Assembly (NCBI GenBank): GCA_948473115.1
Contig: CAOKWI010000012.1
Location: forward strand, 1-64,000
Reading direction: 5' to 3'
DNA: 64,000 nucleotides
Source: an uncultured Lachnospiraceae bacterium
GTDB lineage: Bacteria; Bacillota; Clostridia; Lachnospirales; Lachnospiraceae
The stretch's first letter is position 1; each line of letters starts with the position of its first letter. The position numbers and the translations under genes were made by a program. A model generated the notes under the pieces. The model saw nothing but the letters and a program-made list of their open reading frames with translations, was not told the DNA's origin and did no database searches. Below are positions 60,009-64,000 of the stretch, one piece after another.

Positions 60009-61631
60009 ATGGCAGAGAATATCAGGGAGATCGTGCTGGATACATTGCTGACGCTGGAGAAAGGGGAGGAATATTCCCACCGGCTGATCCGTGCGGTATT
60101 AGATAAATACAGTTATCTCGACAGCAGGGACAGAGCCTTTATGAAACGTCTGGCGGAGGGCTCCATTGAGCGCCGGATAGAACTGGATTACTACCTGGAT
60201 CACATTTCCAGCCTGCCGGTCAGGAAGATGAAGCCCCTGATCCGGTGCCTCCTCCGTATGAGCGCCTGCCAGATCCTCTATATGGATACCGTGCCGGACA
60301 GCGCGGTGTGCAACGAGGCGGTGAAGCTGGCGGGGAAAAGAGGGTTCCGCAGTCTGAAAGGATTTGTCAACGGTGTGCTCAGGAATCTTTCCAGACAGAA
60401 AGAGGCCCTTCCCCTGCCGGACGAAAACCGGGAGCCGGTGACGTTCCTTTCCGTGAAATATTCCATGCCGGCCTGGCTTGTGCAACTCTGGCTTTCCGGA
60501 TATGGACGTGAAGTGACGGAAAACATGCTGGCAGGACTGATGCGGATCCACCCGGTATCGTTGCGCTTCTCCACCGGATTGTCCGACCGGGAGAGGGAAG
60601 AGGGAGAAGAGAGGCTGAGACAGGCGGGGGTGAAAATCACGCCGGGACCCTATCTGCCTTATGTATGTTCCATGGAGCACGGGGAGGATGTCCGTATGCT
60701 TCCCGGCTTTGAGGAGGGCATCTTTACGGTTCAGGACGTCAGCTCTGCGCTGGCAGTGGAGGCGGCGCAGATCAGGGAAACGGATTTTGTCATGGATATC
60801 TGTGCGGCTCCGGGCGGGAAGAGCATCCTTGCCGCAGAAAAGGCGTATCAGGTGCTTGCACGGGATGTCTCCGGCGGGAAGACAGATATGATCGGAGAAA
60901 ATATCGGCCGCATGGGGATCCGGAACGTGGAAGTACAGGTCTTTGACGCCACGGAGTACGATGAGAAATATGAGGGAAAGGCGGACGTGGTGCTCATGGA
61001 TGTGCCCTGTTCCGGCCTTGGAGTCATAGGGAAAAAACGTGATATCAAGTATCATGTGACACCGGAGGGACTTGAGACCCTGATGAAGCTCCAGAGGCAG
61101 ATCGTGGATAGCAGCTGGCGTTATGTGAAGCCGGGAGGAACGCTGCTCTATAGTACCTGCACCATTCACCCCGGGGAAAATGAGGCCATGGTAAAATATA
61201 TTTCCGAACAGCTTCCCTTTGAACCGGTTTCCCTGGAAAACGTGCTGCCGCAGGAGCTCTGGGAACAGAAGCGGAAACTGGAGGCTCAGCGGAAGATGCA
61301 GACGGAGCAGGAAGCGGAGGCACAGCGGAAGACACAGGCGCAGCAGGGAGCGGAAGCACAGCGGAAGACACAGGCGCAGCAGGAAGCGGAGGCACAGCGG
61401 AAGACACCGGCAGAACATATAACGGAGGCAAAGCGGAAGACACAGGCGCAGCAGGGAGCGGAAAACATACCGGGGATGCGGGCGCAGGCCGGAACCCCGG
61501 TGCAGCTGACAGAGAAAGAGCAGTCGGCATGTATCCAGCTTCTGCCGGGGTATATGGAATGTGACGGTTTCTTTTTCGCCAGATTCCGGAGGCAGCGTTC
61601 TTCTCGGAATCGTAAGATTCCGTGTGATTAG
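60009..61631 (+). CDS. rsmB: 16S rRNA (cytosine(967)-C(5))-methyltransferase RsmB
   Basis: DICAAPGGKS, DVPCSGLGVIGKKRDIKY, LLYSTCTIHPGENE; contains a 12-aa repeat insertion. Confidence 0.93.
   Translation: MAENIREIVLDTLLTLEKGEEYSHRLIRAVLDKYSYLDSRDRAFMKRLAEGSIERRIELDYYLDHISSLPVRKMKPLIRCLLRMSACQILYMDTVPDSAVCNEAVKLAGKRGFRSLKGFVNGVLRNLSRQKEALPLPDENREPVTFLSVKYSMPAWLVQLWLSGYGREVTENMLAGLMRIHPVSLRFSTGLSDREREEGEERLRQAGVKITPGPYLPYVCSMEHGEDVRMLPGFEEGIFTVQDVSSALAVEAAQIRETDFVMDICAAPGGKSILAAEKAYQVLARDVSGGKTDMIGENIGRMGIRNVEVQVFDATEYDEKYEGKADVVLMDVPCSGLGVIGKKRDIKYHVTPEGLETLMKLQRQIVDSSWRYVKPGGTLLYSTCTIHPGENEAMVKYISEQLPFEPVSLENVLPQELWEQKRKLEAQRKMQTEQEAEAQRKTQAQQGAEAQRKTQAQQEAEAQRKTPAEHITEAKRKTQAQQGAENIPGMRAQAGTPVQLTEKEQSACIQLLPGYMECDGFFFARFRRQRSSRNRKIPCD
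61281..61460 (+). repeat. In-frame 36-bp tandem repeat inside rsmB (5 units)
   Basis: EAQRKMQTEQEA / EAQRKTQAQQGA / EAQRKTQAQQEA / EAQRKTPAEHIT / EAKRKTQAQQGA. Confidence 0.95.
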
Positions 61632-61673
61632 TTTGTGCCGACTGCGTCGGCATGGCGGGAAAGTGTGAGATGA

Positions 61674-62756
61674 ATGGATGAAGGCACATTGAGGGAGAAA
61701 GCAGATATCAGATCGATGACCCTGGCGGAACTGCAGAAGGACCTGGAGGCCAGGGGCGAAAAACCTTTCCGGGCGAAACAGATGTATGAGTGGATGCACG
61801 TGAAGCTGGCGGAGGGTTTTGAGGAGATGACGAATCTCTCAAAGGTATTGCGGGAAAACTGTAAACTGTGGTATACTTATACGTCGCTTAAAACCGTGCA
61901 GATCCAGGAATCCGGGATTGACGGTACGAAAAAGTTCCTGTTCGGCCTCTCCGACGGGAATGTGGTGGAGAGCGTCTGGATGAAATACAGGCATGGAAAC
62001 AGCGTCTGCATTTCCTCGCAGGTGGGCTGCCGTATGGGCTGCCGGTTCTGCGCGTCCACCCTGGACGGATTGGAGCGGAATCTTCTTCCCTCTGAGATGC
62101 TTGCACAGGTGTATGCGGTGACGCGGCTGACAGGGGAACGCGTTTCCAATGTGGTGGTCATGGGAACGGGAGAACCGCTGGATAATTACGACAACCTGCT
62201 GCGCTTTATCGCCCTGCTGACCGATGAAAACGGGCTGCATATCAGCCAGAGGAATGTCACGGTCTCTACCTGCGGCATTGTGCCAAAGATCAGACAGCTT
62301 GCGGAGGAGCATCTGCAGATTACCCTGGCGCTGTCCCTTCACGCCGCAACGGACGAGAAGCGAAGGATGCTGATGCCCATAGCGGAGCGGTATTCCATAG
62401 GGGAACTGATGGAGGCGTGCAGATATTATTTTGAACAGACCGGCAGGCGGATCACTTTCGAGTACAGCCTGGTAAACGGTGTCAACGACACAACGGAGGA
62501 TGCCGGGCGGCTTGCGGCGCTGGCAAAGCCCCTGAACTGCCATGTGAACCTGATCCCGGTGAATCCCATTAAGGAGCGGGATTATGTGCAGTCGGAGGCC
62601 GGCAGGGTGCGTGCTTTTCAAAATATGCTTGAAAAAAAACAGATTAATGGTACTATAAGAAGGGAAATGGGCAGAGATATCGATGGCGCCTGCGGGCAGC
62701 TGCGGCGCAGACATCTGGGTTCACTGCCAGATTCGGAGGGAGATGGGCGTGCTTAA
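61674..62756 (+). CDS. rlmN: 23S rRNA (adenine(2503)-C(2))-methyltransferase RlmN
   Basis: SQVGCRMGCRFCAST, VVVMGTGEPLDNYDNLL, VNGVNDTTEDAGRLA. Confidence 0.95.
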   Translation: MDEGTLREKADIRSMTLAELQKDLEARGEKPFRAKQMYEWMHVKLAEGFEEMTNLSKVLRENCKLWYTYTSLKTVQIQESGIDGTKKFLFGLSDGNVVESVWMKYRHGNSVCISSQVGCRMGCRFCASTLDGLERNLLPSEMLAQVYAVTRLTGERVSNVVVMGTGEPLDNYDNLLRFIALLTDENGLHISQRNVTVSTCGIVPKIRQLAEEHLQITLALSLHAATDEKRRMLMPIAERYSIGELMEACRYYFEQTGRRITFEYSLVNGVNDTTEDAGRLAALAKPLNCHVNLIPVNPIKERDYVQSEAGRVRAFQNMLEKKQINGTIRREMGRDIDGACGQLRRRHLGSLPDSEGDGRA

Positions 62757-63483
62757 AACGTTTTCCATAACCAATATTGGTAAAAAGAGAAAATTGAACC
62801 AGGACTTCGTATATACTTCTGAGCAGCCTGTGGGCAGCCTGCCCAATGTCTTTATTGTGGCTGACGGTATGGGAGGACATAATGCGGGGGATTACGCCTC
62901 AAAGGTTACAGTGGAAACCATGGTGGCGGAAATCCTGAAATCCGAGGAGGCAAAGGCTGTCACTATCATGGAGCATGCCATTCGCACCGCCAATGCGCTG
63001 ATCCGCAAGTGCGCGGAGGAATCTCCTGAATTGGAAGGGATGGGGACCACGGTGGTGGCGGCGACCTGTGAGGGAAATATTCTGCGGGTGGCAAATGTGG
63101 GCGACAGCAGACTGTACATTGTAAATCATAAGGAGATCAGGCAGGTTACCAGGGATCACTCCCTGGTGGAGGAGATGGTGCGTATGGGCGGGATCGCCAG
63201 GGAAGAAGCGCGTAACCATCCTGACAAAAATATCATTACCAGGGCAATTGGGGCGGACGATGATGTGAAACCGGACTTTTTTACGGTGAAGCTGGATCAC
63301 GGCGACATTATTTTAATGTGTACGGACGGTCTGACCAATATGCTTGAGGACGAGGAGATCCGCATGATCATGGAGGGATCCAGGGACATGGTTGAGAAGG
63401 CGGAGGAATTGGTAAAGGCGGCCAACGAAAAGGGCGGCAGGGACAATATCAGCGTAATATTGATAGATCCGTTATCTGCATAA
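62743..63483 (+). CDS. PP2C-family Ser/Thr phosphatase
   Basis: ITNIGKKRKLNQDFVY, VADGMGGHNAGDYAS, VGDSRLYIV, DGLTNMLED. Confidence 0.95.
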   Translation: MGVLKTFSITNIGKKRKLNQDFVYTSEQPVGSLPNVFIVADGMGGHNAGDYASKVTVETMVAEILKSEEAKAVTIMEHAIRTANALIRKCAEESPELEGMGTTVVAATCEGNILRVANVGDSRLYIVNHKEIRQVTRDHSLVEEMVRMGGIAREEARNHPDKNIITRAIGADDDVKPDFFTVKLDHGDIILMCTDGLTNMLEDEEIRMIMEGSRDMVEKAEELVKAANEKGGRDNISVILIDPLSA

Positions 63484-63522
63484 TGGTTGCAGGGAACGTT
63501 TAATATAGAATGGAGAGCATTT

Positions 63523-64000
63523 ATGATCAAAATTGGAATGATGATAGGCGACCGGTATGAGATACTGGAAAAGATCGGCACCGGCGGCATGTCAGATGTA
63601 TATAAGGCAAAAGACCATAAGCTGAATCGGTTTGTGGCGGTCAAGGTCCTGAAACAGGAATTCAGTGAGAACGCAAATTTTGTTTCCAAGTTCCGTATCG
63701 AGGCGCAGGCGGCTGCCGGTCTGATGCATCCCAATATTGTCAACGTATATGACGTGGGGGAAGAAAACAATATTTATTATATTGTCATGGAGCTGGTGGA
63801 GGGAATTACCCTCAAGAAATATATAGAAAAGAAGGCCAGGCTTTCCTATAAGGAGGCGGTGAGCATTGCCATCCAGGTGAGCATGGGGATTGAGGCGGCT
63901 CATAACAACCACATTATCCACCGGGACATCAAGCCCCAGAATATCATCATTTCCAAGGACGGGAAAGTAAAGGTAACGGATTTCGGCATAGCCAAGGCTG
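63523..64000 (+). CDS. prkC: PASTA-type Ser/Thr protein kinase (PrkC), N-terminal part, truncated by window end
   Basis: [40 protein letters not shown]; follows the PP2C gene as in the usual Firmicutes order. Confidence 0.93.
   Translation, partial: MIKIGMMIGDRYEILEKIGTGGMSDVYKAKDHKLNRFVAVKVLKQEFSENANFVSKFRIEAQAAAGLMHPNIVNVYDVGEENNIYYIVMELVEGITLKKYIEKKARLSYKEAVSIAIQVSMGIEAAHNNHIIHRDIKPQNIIISKDGKVKVTDFGIAKA

Noticed and set aside
61281-61460. Regular 36-bp repeats as a CRISPR array
   Set aside because: Contiguous units with no unique spacers, in frame inside rsmB; no cas genes.
60099-61799. 566-aa minus-strand ORF opposite rsmB
   Set aside because: Shadow of a high-GC gene; the repetitive CLPLCLRFLLRL stretch is only the complement of the rsmB repeat.

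Overview
About 64 kb of a fairly GC-rich Firmicutes chromosome, most likely Lachnospiraceae by gene content and style. No rRNA, tRNA or CRISPR array was recognised. Main blocks: (1) AAC(3)-like acetyltransferase, a LytTR/GHKL two-component pair and a two-subunit ABC exporter (0.3-6.5 kb); (2) Kv-type K+ channel and exodeoxyribonuclease III; (3) a pectin/arabinan utilisation locus with ABC permeases, two solute-binding proteins, YesM/YesN-type two-component system, GH51, GH28, an unclassified enzyme and a GH43-like protein (9.7-24.8 kb); (4) a divergent MetRS-like protein with an undescribed-looking leader region; (5) an AT-rich insertion hotspot with an ISAs1 transposase remnant (28.5-30.7 kb); (6) GH27, an acetyltransferase and an AT-rich three-gene cassette of unknown function (33.0-34.6 kb); (7) DUF1538 + PII-like pair, thioesterase, YbaK, TauE, EamA, a second GH51, APH, radical SAM + UDG-like pair, recJ, GGDEF, GHKL/LytTR; (8) murE-priA-def-fmt-yugP-rsmB-rlmN-PP2C-PrkC. 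The strongest non-gene signal is a family of non-coding, hairpin-rich elements with GTAAC-type inverted termini. Four copies (6.5, 27.4, 30.6, 37.5 kb) have perfect 8-bp target-site duplications and one (52.7 kb) has a 7/8 duplication, which fits IS66-like MITEs. Two sets of regulatory direct repeats were also read directly: 21-bp-spaced LytTR-type sites and 22-bp-spaced AraC-type sites at two promoters of the pectin locus.
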